Shown piece by piece: positions 33,710 through 45,574 of a stretch of 64,000 nt of DNA (the stretch's first letter is position 1; each line of letters starts with the position of its first letter). Where the stretch lies: positions 682,001-746,000 of the forward strand of contig JAVYIG010000172.1 in assembly GCA_035222895.1 (NCBI GenBank). The letters are read 5' to 3'. A model generated the notes under the pieces. That model had not been told where the DNA came from. It did not search any database and saw only the letters and a program-made list of their open reading frames with translations. The DNA comes from Strongylocentrotus droebachiensis (Eukaryota; Echinodermata; Echinoidea; Camarodonta; Strongylocentrotidae). Both the position numbers and the translations under genes were made by a program.

Positions 33710-36332
33710 TCATTTCCGGCACCGAAGTATCCTCAGGATGGTCTGTCGAATGAGAGGTTGGGCCATGGCATATGCCATCGGATTAATCAAGCTGTTACTG
33801 TATAATATCCAGCGAGTTATCTCACGGTAGTCATCATTAAGATTGATGAAGTTGTCAGCAGAACTGATAAACTTTATAAGGTTCACAGTCAGGTGGCTTA
33901 GCGTCAAATTTGTCGATTATCGTTACTTGTCGGATAAAAGCACCATTTTTGGTACAGGGCTTCCTTAGGACTTACTTAACGATATTAGGCTAGGAGCCCC
34001 CGGCAACAAATTAATTTAAGGGTGTGAGGGGCGGGGGCGTCTTTTTGGGGCCCCAAATAATTTTATAACATTGATTTGTAGAAGTACAAATTCCATTTTT
34101 GGTACAGGGCTTCCCTAGGACCTACTGAGCGATATTAGGGTGGGAGCCCCCAGCAAAAATATCATATAAGGGTGTGGGGCGGGGGCGTGGCCTCGTAGCC
34201 CCCAAATAATTTAGAAGGTAATATATCATTTATTTGTTGTTGTACAAATGCCATTTTTGGTACAGAGCTTCCTTAGGACATACTAAACGATATAAGGGTA
34301 GGAGCCCCCGGCAAGAATATCATATATGGGTGTGGGGCGGGGGCATCGCTTCGTAGCCCCTAAATAATTTAGAAGGTAATATAACATTTATTTGTTGTTG
34401 TTACAATTGCCACTTTTGGTACAGGGCTTCCTTAGGACCTACTGAACGATATCAGGGTAGGAGCCCCCGTCAAGAATATTATATAAGGGCGTGGGACAGG
34501 TGCGTCACCTCGTAGCCCACAAATAATGTGTAAGGTAATATAACATTGATTTGTTGTTGTACAAACACCATGGGCCCCCAATCACCCGTATATGAATATG
34601 TATGCCGGGGGCTTCTACCTTACCATCATTCAGCAGGTCCGAATGAAGCCCTGTACCAAAAATGGCGTTTGTACAACAACAAATCAATGTTTTATTACAT
34701 TACAAATTATTTGTGGACTACGAGGCGACGCACCTGTCCCACACCTTATATGATATTCTTGCCGGGGGCTCCTACCCTGTTATCGTTCAGTAGGTCCTAA
34801 GGAAGCCCTGTACCAAAAATGACATTTGTACAACAACAAATAAATGTTATATTACCTTCTAAATTATTTGGGGGCTACGAAGCGACGCCCCCGCCCTACA
34901 CCCTAATATGATATTCCTGCCGGGGGCTCCTACCCTAAAATCATTCAGTAGGTCCTAAGTAAGCCCTGTACCAAAAATGGCATATGTACAACAACATATA
35001 AATGTTATATTACCTTCTAAATTATTTGGGGGCTACGAGGCAACACCCCCGCCCCACGCCGTTATATGATATTTTTGTCGGGGGCTCCTACCCTAATATC
35101 GTTCAGTAGGTCCTAAGGATGCCCTGTACCAAAAATGGCATTTGTACAATAACAAATCGATGTTATATAATTATTTGGGGGCTCCAAAAAACGCCCCCGC
35201 CCCCACACCCTTAAATTGATTTTTTTTGCCGGGGGCTCCTATCCTAATATCGTTTAGTAGGTCCTAAGGGAGCCCTGTACCAAACATGGTGCTTTTATCC
35301 GGCAGGTAACGATAATTTCACTAAGCCACCTGACTACAAAGGCGAGAATGATAAAAGTCAAGGTTCGCAGTGCTTTATGACTCTCCTTTGAAGAACCACC
35401 TTGTCTACCGCGGTAGTTTCGGGTCATCCTGTTTGGTAATGGCGGATTACGGCCATCTGGACGATCACGATCTGACTTCACACTGCCTCTTTTTTTTCTA
35501 TTTTGTTCATCATGACTTATATTATTATTTTGAAGGAAATACTTGGTACGGTAGTGCTTTCTTTTAGCTGATCAAACAAAACACTTTCTTCTTTGGTTCT
35601 ACCTGAAGTCACTTTATCTCTTGAAGCCACATCCTGACTTTGACAAGCAGGACGTCCACAATGTCTACGGAACGGCAATTTCTTTAGACCAGCAGAGACG
35701 TGTTTCCGGCCGATATTTCTGACCCGGAAGTAAATACGAATGTAAAAGCCGGCTATAATGATAAATGGTAAGGGTAATCTGAGTACGGACACCAATATGA
35801 CAACACCATCATCCAAAGTGAAGTTAGGTCGCCATGAGCCGGATGATATTTTTAGGTTGTGTGGCTCCATAAAGTCCCAAACATAAGATATCATCATCCA
35901 CACGACAAATGATAAGATCCACGTACCAATATTTACAGTGGTAGCCTTACGGATACTCTTTTTCTGGAAATATTTGATGGGATAAAAGGTGGCAATGTAA
36001 CGATCGATGCAAATGACGACTACACCACAAACTGATACGCTCAGTAAAGAAAAACAAAATGCTTGGTATCCGACCGAAGGCCCATGAGTCGTAGAGAAAA
36101 ATCGTCGAGAGGAGTGGCATGACGATCAGTTCTACAACAAGGTCCGCGGTGGCGATGTTCAAGATATAGCGATCGATGTAAGTGCATTTGTGAAGACCGT
36201 GAGGCAACAAAGAATCAGTAAAAGGAGAAAAGCTACATAACTTAGGTTAATGAATATCTTGTATTTTGTGAAACAAAAAGTTATATGATATTTTCACAAC
36301 ATCTGCTATGTCTGTGAAACTGAAGTTGCCAT
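33710..36332 (-). pseudogene. type III GPCR split by a foldback element
   Basis: The receptor sequence runs from about 36332 to the stop at 33710. The second and third codons of the start region are lost, and frameshifts occur near 36050-36060 (after TM3 begins), 35930 and 35500. TM6 is broken at AFVV/RWL by a 1447-bp insertion (33888-35334). TM7 remains (RWILYSNSLINPMAYAMAQP). About 20 bp of TM6 codons present in the copy at 45575-46832 are missing at the insertion point. It is clearly non-functional. Confidence 0.92.
33888..35334. mobile_element. foldback element with tandem-repeat arms (TU-like)
   Basis: A large palindrome. The outer ends are GTCAGGTGGCTTAG and CTAAGCCACCTGAC. The left arm holds four copies of a 150-159-bp unit (starts near 33943, 34093, 34251, 34410; TTTTTGGTACAGGGCTTCC, GGTAGGAGCCCCCGGCAA, GGGCGGGGGCG). 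The right arm holds five inverted copies. Each unit carries GGGGGCG-type tracts. Long inverted repeats built from tandem sub-repeats are the hallmark of foldback transposons, and the TU elements of sea urchins are the known example. No protein is encoded and no target duplication is evident. Confidence 0.88.
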
Positions 36333-36933
36333 GTAATCAGTCAAATTGAGAAAGAGTTCGCAATCCTAGAAATCATGCACAACTAAACAAATGTAAGAAA
36401 CGGCGCACTATTAAATACCTTGTTTCTTGAATAACATTTATAATCTATTATCCGATGCAGAATGTAACCCATTCCACATCACATCATTTTCTGAAATAAA
36501 ATGAAACCAATTTCTCTAGAAAGGCCTTGATCACTCATGTTTCAGCTGTTAAAATACATCATCCCTCATTAATTGTTCCTTTAAACATCTCTCTGTCGTC
36601 TAAAAGCATTATCGAAAGGATACGAGAGCCTCTCAAGTCGTATTTTGAATGAAATCAATTGATTTTCCCCCTTTTTCTTACATCCATGTTTTATTGTACA
36701 GACACGCCATGAGTGTTCATTCGTACGAGACAAAGCTTGGGTCAAGAACAACGGTATTATAATTCTTGACAACCAAGAAAGGCTCTACAATCGTCAGTTG
36801 TGACCAATATATTTTAGTCAATGAATGTGAAAAGTGCCACTACAGGAATGCGTAAATTAAAGATATTATCGTAGATAAAGAATCCGTTTCTGTTAATTCA
36901 TTCATTATTTACTGAAGCCTATATTTTGAATAA
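36333..36933. other. spacer between type III and type I genes (block 3)
   Basis: Duplicated spacer (see 18951-19769). At about 36855 it keeps the uninterrupted TTAA site used by the MITE in block 1. Confidence 0.6.
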
Positions 36934-38265
36934 TTAACATTTTCTGCAACCCAGAATTTTTACAACGGTGTCTCGAATGAGAGGTTGAGCCATGGCATAA
37001 GCCAATGGGTTGATCAAGCTGTTGCTGTATGATATCCAGCGACCTACTTCTTGCAAATTCACAACACTTTTGATAACGTCATAGAGGTAAGGAGACATAG
37101 AATATACTGTGACGTTAATAGCATTTGGCAACCAAGTAACAGCGAACGCGAGGATTACGAAAGTTAAAGTCTTCATTGCTTTTCGACCTTCCTGTGTTGA
37201 TTCCTTCTGGGGCTTCTTGGAGACGTTGTATCTAGATGCTGAGTGACTTTCATTTATTTCTAAAACATGGTCTTCGTTATCGCTACTGGGATGATTTTGT
37301 ACTGATCCTCCTTTACTACCATCAAGAAACGTACCGTCTCTCTTGGACTTACTGGTTTGTGGAGTAGCGTTTTTCGATAAGTGCAATGAAATATTTGATA
37401 CAACAATTGCTGTATCTCTCATGGCATCAAACGTAACACCGTTTTGACTGGATTTGCATTGAGATGGTGCATCCTCTTCTCTTCGGTTACATGCAGAAAT
37501 GTTGATATTTTGGTCGTTGGCTTCTGATTTTCCCTTGCTCGTCAAATGCTCTTTCTTCAAATTGGAGGCCAAACGCCTTCTGTAGACGGCCTTCACGCGA
37601 AAATAAATTCGTAGGTATAACCCACTAATGAGGAGAAATGGTAAAGCAAATCTCAGGATGAATACGAATGTGCTTGCTGTTTTGGTTAGAGAGTAATTCG
37701 GCCTTGACAAGCCCGAATATGTTAGTTTGTCAGTTGGGTCTATGAAATCCCAGACACAAGTTATCAAAATCCATGTTCCAAAGGATAGGATCCACGTAAA
37801 GATGTTCACAATGGTAGCCTTGTGGATACTCTTCCTTTGGAAATGTTTGATTGGATAGAACGTGGCTATGTAGCGATCGATGCAAATGACGACTACAACG
37901 CAGACAGATACACTGAGAATGGAGTTCTGAAATCCTAAAAACAAGATACCAAACACCTGACCAAAGTTCCAACCATCATAGAGATTTACCGTCGCGCGAA
38001 GAGGCATACAGACTAGACCAACGACGAAGTCTGCAATGGTTATGTTCAAGATATAATAATTTGTATACGTCCGTAGTTTCTTCTCGACGTAGAAGGCTAC
38101 TAGGATAAGTGCATTTGTAAAGACAGTCAAAGTAGACACCAGCAATAAAAGGAGGAATGTCGCACTGATTTGTGGTTCGAGTCTGTATTGGGTATTATAG
38201 TCCGACAAATTGTCAGAGGTTACGCATGCTCCATCGGTAAGAGAGAAGTTGTCTTGTATCTCCAT
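36934..38265 (-). CDS. rhodopsin-class GPCR, sub-type I, intact
   Basis: A 443-residue single-exon seven-transmembrane receptor, co-linear with 9098-10432. N-terminal sequons N6 and N19. Landmarks: N51, D79, G106 at the usual Cys position, Q113 at 3.32, D130-R131-Y132, W158, P209, T377-W-L-P380, N419-P-L-A-Y423. TM3 has VSVCVVVV where the paralogs have VSVCGVVV (Gly to Val). Differences among type I copies cluster in the N-terminus, ECL2 (IDPTDKLTYSGLSRPNYS), the third loop and ECL3, as expected if ligand or partner contacts diverge. It ends at GCRKC, just after helix 8. Ligand unknown. Confidence 0.95.
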   Translation of the reverse strand: MEIQDNFSLTDGACVTSDNLSDYNTQYRLEPQISATFLLLLLVSTLTVFTNALILVAFYVEKKLRTYTNYYILNITIADFVVGLVCMPLRATVNLYDGWNFGQVFGILFLGFQNSILSVSVCVVVVICIDRYIATFYPIKHFQRKSIHKATIVNIFTWILSFGTWILITCVWDFIDPTDKLTYSGLSRPNYSLTKTASTFVFILRFALPFLLISGLYLRIYFRVKAVYRRRLASNLKKEHLTSKGKSEANDQNINISACNRREEDAPSQCKSSQNGVTFDAMRDTAIVVSNISLHLSKNATPQTSKSKRDGTFLDGSKGGSVQNHPSSDNEDHVLEINESHSASRYNVSKKPQKESTQEGRKAMKTLTFVILAFAVTWLPNAINVTVYSMSPYLYDVIKSVVNLQEVGRWISYSNSLINPLAYAMAQPLIRDTVVKILGCRKC

Positions 38266-39159
38266 TATGTCAAGGAAAACCCGGATTCATCCTTCAGAAG
38301 CTAATCACCAGAATATTACTTGAAATGCGAAACGCGACATGCACAAATCACTAGTAAAATAATGTGTACAAGCTTGAACGATGATCTCTTTCGTTTCGGC
38401 GACGAGAAGAGTTATGCTAAGATCACAGGCTTTCATTGCACAATCCTTGCAAGATCTATCTTTTTGAGCATTAGTGAGATCATTTTCATGGATCGTGGTA
38501 AACCTGACCATGCTGGTGGCTGATTAACAAATGTTCACAGATCACCACAAACGCTCAAAAGGATATCGCTCTTAAAGTCTGATATTTGGGTACATGCGAA
38601 ATTCTGAAGGAACTTTGGTACTGGATAGCACTGACAAGACTGGAGCTTTTCTACAAAAAAAGCGCTATATATTGTCCTGAACAGGACAATGATATTCATT
38701 TTCCCCAATCCTAACCTGTGCAGATAATTTTATCCAGTTCTGCAGAACCCAAGGTGTTTCTATTGAATGAGGCATGGACGTAGTCGTGCATCGAGAAAAT
38801 AGCTTTTGAGTCACTGTCATTTCACGAAAGAACCTATTGATTGAATTCACTTCACTACTTCTCAATATCATGAAATTTATACTTTCTATAGCAGCTCCAA
38901 ATCGTAGTGTATTGCTGTTTAGTGAAAGGAGCGACACTTTGTCACGTGTCAGCTGTCAGCACTGGGTTTTATGTTTCCAAGAAAGGAAGAGATGTCGTTA
39001 TTAATAAAAGGTACGTCTGTTATATATCAGGTGTAGTAATAGGTACCAGATAGGATGTGATTCCTTCAATGTTTCAGCGTCCTTGGGGAACCTTTGATAC
39101 AGCCTGGGTAAAAATAGTACTTTGTAGGCGCCTTGAAGATACTGCTTCTAATATTACTA

Positions 39160-39198
<39 letters not shown>

Positions 39199-39756
39199 TA
39201 CTACTATTATCATTATTTAATTACATTTTCCTTTAGTATCCATATAACATAAATGGAAATTTGTTTTGTTAACATGCTTCGTACAAAATGAATAAATATG
39301 GTAGATAAGAGAGATAACGCAAATTATGTTGACGTAAACAACACAGACGAGGAAAAAAAGAAAATGGTGCACACGATGTAAGTATAGTTTCTCTGTCATC
39401 TTATCGATAAGTACTTTAGCTAAAATGAACAAATCTCACTTGAATAGAGGTCAGAGGTCAACATCACTGAACGGAAGAATCGAAGGAGATATTGTCCAAC
39501 GTCTCACATATGAATATAGAGATTTTAGTTGTTCGTCTATTCATTATAGTTAAGACGGTAACTGATGTATTCAAGACGGTTATTATTTGAATGAATATAT
39601 TTCTTATAATAGGGCTTAATATTGAACGAGAACTCTTCAACAATATCCATACACTACATTGTAATACTATAATGGCCATCCTATTTTTAGTTACAGCTTT
39701 ACAGCACAAATTGTGGTTGAGGTTCATTAAATAATCGGAGCGGTCGCTTTGTGAGC
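38266..39756. other. spacer between type I and type II genes (block 3)
   Basis: Duplicate of 21117-22261. An ACT/TAC trinucleotide repeat lies at about 39150-39205. No gene is seen. Confidence 0.65.
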
Positions 39757-41094
39757 TTATTCATTACATCTGCATGTTCTGCAACATAGAATCTTCACGA
39801 CGGTGTCTCGGATGAGAGGCTGGGCAATCGCATATGCCAAAGGGTTAACCAAGCTGTTGCTGTAAGAAATCCAACGAGTTAACTCTATAAGATTCACGTC
39901 ACCGCTGATAGCATCGTAGAAATCGCCAAAAATAGTATAGACAATAACCACTCCAGCAATCGGCAACCAGGTCACAACGAAAGCAAGGGTGATGAAGGTT
40001 AAAGTCCGCATTGCTTTTCGGCTCTCTGTTGTAGATTTTCTCTTAAATCTCTTAGACATGGTGTTTCTGAATATTCCTACCCTGTTTTCAATTACCTCCA
40101 CTGAGGGTTCTTCGCTTTCGCTCTTTGGTTGAGTCTTTACTGAATGTGGTTTATCATTTCCAAGGCGATTATTTTCCTTTGCCCTTTCAGATGATTTTGT
40201 AATGCTTAATGAAACGCTTGATATTACAACTGCTTCTTCAGTATTAACGAACATGGTATCTTTTCGGTCACACTTGTCTTGTGGAGGTTCATCAAATGCA
40301 TCCAAATCGTTTCCTTGCTTATTTAAACGTCTATTGTTTTTCCGCACATGCGTAATTCTTCCATGTTCTTCCAGATTATCTTTCTTCAAATGAGAAGCGA
40401 TACGCTTACTAAAGACAGATTTCACCCGGAAGTAAATGCGCAAGTAAAACCCAGTTATGAGTAGAAATGGTGAAACAAATCTTAGGACAAACACAAGTAC
40501 ACTTGCCGCTTTAGTTTGAGTGTACTTTGGTCTTAAGAACCCCGAAACTGATATGATGTAATTTGAGTCAATAAGCGTCCAAGCACAGGTTACCATCATC
40601 CATATTCCGAACGATAAGATCCATGTCAAGATGTTTACCAATGTTGCCTTGTTGATGCTTCTTCTTTGAAAATGCTTAATGGGATAGAACGTGGCTATAT
40701 AACGATCCATGCAAATGACTACCACACCACATACAGAAACACTTAGAATGGAGTTCTGAAATCCCACAAACAGTATACTCGACACTTCACCGAAGTACCA
40801 TCCGTCGTAGAGATGAACCGTCGCACGAAACGGCATGCATGTGAGTCCGACGAGGAGGTCAGCAATGGTGATGTTTAAAATGTACCAGTTTGTGTAAGTT
40901 CGTAGTGACTTCTCAACGTAGAAGGCTGCAAGGATAAGTGCGTTTGCGAAGACAGTTAGACCAGACAGAAGAAGTAAGATATAGAACACCACAGTGAACT
41001 GGGGATCCTGAATGTCATGCACCATGCTTACCGACAAATTGTCAGAAGTATTCAAGGTTTCATCCGGAAAACTGAGGTTTCCATTAATCTCCAT
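39757..41094 (-). CDS. rhodopsin-class GPCR, sub-type II, intact
   Basis: A 445-residue single-exon receptor, closest to 22262-23596. Start MEINGNLS. Sequons N6, N15 and N19. Landmarks: D79, Q113 at 3.32, D130-R131-Y132, W158, P209, W376-L-P378, N417-P-L-A-Y. ECL2 lacks Cys and differs from its sister copy (IDSNYIISVSGFLRPKYT). The third loop is long and basic (VRKNNRRLN) with Ser/Thr-rich parts that could be phosphorylated. The tail is very short (LCCRTCRCNE) with four Cys that may be palmitoylated. It is preceded by the same TATA-like block as its sister copy. Confidence 0.95.
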   Translation of the reverse strand: MEINGNLSFPDETLNTSDNLSVSMVHDIQDPQFTVVFYILLLLSGLTVFANALILAAFYVEKSLRTYTNWYILNITIADLLVGLTCMPFRATVHLYDGWYFGEVSSILFVGFQNSILSVSVCGVVVICMDRYIATFYPIKHFQRRSINKATLVNILTWILSFGIWMMVTCAWTLIDSNYIISVSGFLRPKYTQTKAASVLVFVLRFVSPFLLITGFYLRIYFRVKSVFSKRIASHLKKDNLEEHGRITHVRKNNRRLNKQGNDLDAFDEPPQDKCDRKDTMFVNTEEAVVISSVSLSITKSSERAKENNRLGNDKPHSVKTQPKSESEEPSVEVIENRVGIFRNTMSKRFKRKSTTESRKAMRTLTFITLAFVVTWLPIAGVVIVYTIFGDFYDAISGDVNLIELTRWISYSNSLVNPLAYAIAQPLIRDTVVKILCCRTCRCNE

Positions 41095-41225
41095 AATAAC
41101 GTGAAGAAGTTCGATTCTTTGCCTTCTGTGCAGTATGTAAAAAAAAAAAAGTTAGCACAACTGTTGTTAAAATTCACTTGAAGTTTCAGGTGTTCTAGAA
41201 AACGAATCAAATATAGCGAATTTTT

Positions 41226-41250
41226 ATAAATATATACCACACTCTAAAAG
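41226..41250 (-). promoter_or_regulatory. TATA-like core promoter of type II gene
   Basis: TTTTAGAGTGTGG then TATATATTTA on the minus strand, about 140 bp before the ATG, as at 23730-23758. Confidence 0.4.
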
Positions 41251-43556
41251 ATGAAGCAATCACCAATTGATAGGACCGCGGAGTGAAAACATTTTCACAA
41301 TACTGCTATGTCAAATGCATCGAATCAACCCCACACTCAGGCACGGTAAGTGTTTGCTCGGCCCTTTGAGCATTTTAACTTGCTTTTTAATGTGATGCAG
41401 TTTCATCAAGAGAACGTCCATTATCAACGGTTAAATGTATTCATAGTATAACGGAAGTACGTGCAACAGGGATTAAATGGCATATACGCTCGATCCTGAA
41501 AAGATTCATTATCAACTTTGGTAAACATTACATGAGATATTTCGTTTATCTAGCAACGTTTTTTTCTTCTCCAAAATGCATTTTAATTAAATAGATATGT
41601 TGGCTCAATTCATCAGTGTCATATTAAAACCTCTAATATCATTTGACGGATGGGTGAGTGACTTTTATTATTGGTAATGTATGACATTATCGATTGACGT
41701 CTTGTTTGATTGGATGATCAGCTACTCCTAGGGTTGGTTTGGGAGGCGGGTGATTAAAAGGCCAATAATTGACTGACGGGGGAAATGGGGGAATTATCCC
41801 CCCCCCCCCCCTCAAAAAAAAAAAAACACAAACAAACAAACAAACAAACAAAATAATAATAATAATAATCGAAAAGATTACTCACCAGTTACAGAAGTAT
41901 TTACACGATATTTACTGTAAGATGATTGCTTCAAAGAGGCCGAATCCTTCGGAGAAAAAACGCTTCTGATGATTTTTGTATACAGGTGCACAATATTTCA
42001 TGAAATTCATCTTCAACATGCAGAGCCACTTGTAAAGCCCTTTTCTATGGTTGATGTCTTTTTCAAGTTACCTGAACACTATTATATGTGATAAAGCGAT
42101 AAATGCTCTTTAATTGGGCTGCATAAATACGTGGGTGTTCCCTGACTGACAGACTTTTAGATTGATCTCAATAGCATAGAATTTATCCCTATAGGCTCTA
42201 TATTCGTATACCGATTATAAAGGGGAAATGAGTTACACTTTTCATGTGTCTGTACTAGACTCTAAGATCAGTTATTCGACAGGCTCATCGCCACTTAATA
42301 AGTTATTTTAAAACTATCTTGGGCTTAATACAAGAACCACCCTGTTCTAATAGGCCATGGGCTAAGCGATGAGAAAAATATGGAAGAAAACATAATCATG
42401 AAACACAAACATAAAAGGAATCATATGGTAGAATGTGGTAAAGAAAGCGAAAAGAAACATTTTGTTATCAATTTTTTCTATGTTTTTATGTTTATGATAT
42501 TATCGTCAAAATGCCGTTGTATAAATTGAGTTACTTCTATAGTTGTCAACTGACCCCCTAAGCCTGTGCTGCTGTTCAGTTTGTATTCATCAATGAAATT
42601 TAAAAAAAGTGAATAAACTGTTATTACAGACAAGTGATAAATATTTCGGTGATCAAGATGATAGATAACACCCCCAGCATTGAGCACTATCTAGCTAGAG
42701 GTCAAATTCATTTGATTTGTGAATATATCAAAGTTATAATGGCTTAGAGAGTAAATAGCTGGAGCCAATTAGATAATGTGGTAAATGGAATTTTCTGATT
42801 AGGCGGGATTTATCGATGACGGGATCGGAGACTGTAGGCGCTTTTCAGCAATTATACAGTGCAAATATCCGCTGCAGGAATGGGAAAAAATGCTCGTATG
42901 GTTCTGCGTCTCATGTCAACCATACACCTTCATCATGTTTATCCACACACTGACAAGGTCTTTTTTTTGGTATATAATGTAAGTCATGCACTGACAGGCA
43001 GTCGTTTCGATAAAACAATTGTTGGCTTACATTCGCGTGGTACAACAAAAATATCATGGATCAGAATAAATTTGAGGCTGTGAGAAAGCAAGAATACCTT
43101 CGCTGCAGATGGGATGTAGTTAGGGTGCAAGCATCGCGATAGGGTGGCGGAAGGAGGGAGGCCCGGCATTGTGACAACGGTTTTGCCCAAATTATGTCAG
43201 CCTTTCCTATAACATGTTGATCGAAGAAAAGCCTCGTTGTGATTTTTTTTGTAATGGATTAAAATATGAATGAAATTCATTTCAGATATAAGAATGGAAC
43301 ATTCGGGCATCTTGCTGCCGAATATAAGGATGTTCTTCCCATCACTGCACGAGTATGTAGATATTTTGGGAATTTCGGTCCCTGAAACCAAACAATATTT
43401 CAATACATTTGCGACCGATCAAAGCATGTGAGGAATAAATAGAATACTTTGATGACGAAATAACATTTTTACCCGATAAAAATGTTATTTCGTCATCAAA
43501 GTATTCTATACAAGAGATACAATTAATGTAAGATAAATAGTTGCTCGACTATCGGT
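41251..43556. repeat. block-3 flank
   Basis: Matches 10790-14440 without the hAT-like satellite element, and 49440-51110. C-run at 41799-41812 and CAAA units at 41827-41850. No gene is supported. Confidence 0.65.
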
Positions 43557-43812
43557 GGAGGTGGACAAGTCACCCGATCATCACCATTATCATTACCGTC
43601 ATCATCAAGAACATTATCATCATCATCATCAACATCATCATTATCATCATCATCATTATCACCATCATCACTATCGTAAAAATCATCATCATAATCATCA
43701 TCATTATCAACATCATCATCATCATCATAATAATCATCATTATCACCATCGTCACTATCATAAGAATTATCATAATAATAATATTTATCATCGTCATACT
43801 CATCATCATCGT
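43557..43812. repeat. ATC microsatellite
   Basis: A long CATCATCAT/ATTATC tract. It is the longest of the three counterparts. Frames of pure Ile/Met/His/Asp are artefacts. Confidence 0.93.
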
Positions 43813-45574
43813 CGACCATCAAGACCATCCACATGATGCGCTGATCAATCGTATTATAAATTTTAATCAAACATTTAAACGATTTCGCAGGTCTACGTTT
43901 TCTGATTTCACTGCTAATCATTGGCTGAACTTCCAAAAACTTCATTCTTTCAAGTTCATTAAGTACATTAAGTAATGGAACCACTCGTTGTTATTATTTG
44001 TATTTGTTTGCAACTCGCCTTCGTTTCCCTTACCACACCTATAGGGCAACAAATTATCCGAGATCCTTTAAAGTGTTCTTCTCAGTTTGATAAGGGGTAG
44101 TGAAAAGGGGTACTAATGAAAGGTTTCAGGATTGCAATTACCCCATGAAAGTACACAATATTATTTACTCCTAATCCGTTAGTATGAACTGGACCCAGGT
44201 TTTAAAACTCATTTGATTGTAAGACAATCAACGTAGTCTTTATTCTTGATAGCTTTAAATTATATTGATACCATTGACTGATTGTAATATATAATTATAT
44301 ATTTTGTGGGGGGATGTGTGTGTGTGTGTTGCGGGCGCGTTTGTGTGTGATGTGTGCGTATGTGTTTTTTGTTGTTTGTATAATGTAATCAAGGTACGGC
44401 GAAAATTCGAAACCTGATAAAAACTGTCGGAATTTATTATGAAGCTTCCCTTTTTTTATCCTTTTTGTTGGTGTATACCTATATAATTTATATTTTTTAT
44501 CCCTGATAATCAGCTGCATGTCTTCTTGTTACGTTCTTGTCTTGTGAAGATGTATGTGGTAAGTCGTTCATGACTTAATGTAACCTTTTGCTATATCTTT
44601 CTTTCCGTCTTCTACCCAGTCTTCTCCTCCATATCTGCAAACATTCCCCCCTACATATTTAATATATATTATATTAGGGCCTATACATGTTTTGTACAGT
44701 GTGTCCCTGAAAAAAGGAAACCCAACTTCAGTTTGTTTCATGAAATGTTTTATTTCTCCTAACAGAAGTAGAAAAAAATCAAAACAAAGTTAATACAAAT
44801 TACATCATTCTTAATTTAATCAGTATCAAATACAAGTCAAAAGAAATTCGTACATTATCTTTTTCATCCAAAGCAGTATACACAAAAACAATATTCAATA
44901 TGTACATACTGTCTTTTGTTAAATATTTTTGTAATCAAACAATTTTTTGTACATTAAAATTAACACTCTTCTCTGAAGATAGAGAATTACAGAAAGACAC
45001 ACACAGAAAAACACACAAAACAAAAAGCATTCTGTCTTTTCCATCCCACATGCATACATGCATATAGTAAAACACACACACAACACCCTCATACACCCAA
45101 TTTCCATTGCATTTATAATAATAATAATAACAATAATAATAATAACGATTACCGTCAAAGCGATCGGTGAGAAATTTTCAATGATGCTTCCTATTATCAT
45201 TATCTAAATAAAGTAGCTATTTTATATTTGATTTTGTGAATTTAATCCATGTTTTAAGCTCACGAGGTCTTACCATGTGACCATGTTGAACCATAGGACT
45301 ATTTTTCTAAATGCACAATTTGTTTACTTTTAAATAAATAAAAAATGGACAGTGTGTAAAAAGAGTTTTGCTTCACTTGAACCAAAATAACTCAAACGAT
45401 TTGTCCGTAAGAAATACTGATGTTACATCATTGCTTATTAGCAATATCACTTTATATATTTGTCAAAGAGTTGGATTGAATGTGCATCAGTTTCTTTCTA
45501 TCAGGAGGGTCAAGTTGGTAGTCCTAATTAGCCTACATCTAAAGTACGATACATATTACTGCACTGATTCATGT
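43813..45574. other. block-3 tail and start of block 4
   Basis: 43850-44470 matches parts of 14660-15370. A unique AT-rich part (44470-45200) includes GT and AAT microsatellites and an ACAGTGTGTCCC motif at 44696. The shared block start is near 45205. No gene is seen. Confidence 0.55.

Noticed and set aside
43523-43984. Asp-, His-, Ile- and Met-rich frames over ATC repeats (also 14439-14666 and 27624-28123)
   Set aside because: Every frame of a CATCAT tract is open. There is no conserved sequence outside the repeat.
44690-44740. ACAGTGTGTCCC motif as a transposon end
   Set aside because: No matching inverted end or target duplication was found nearby.
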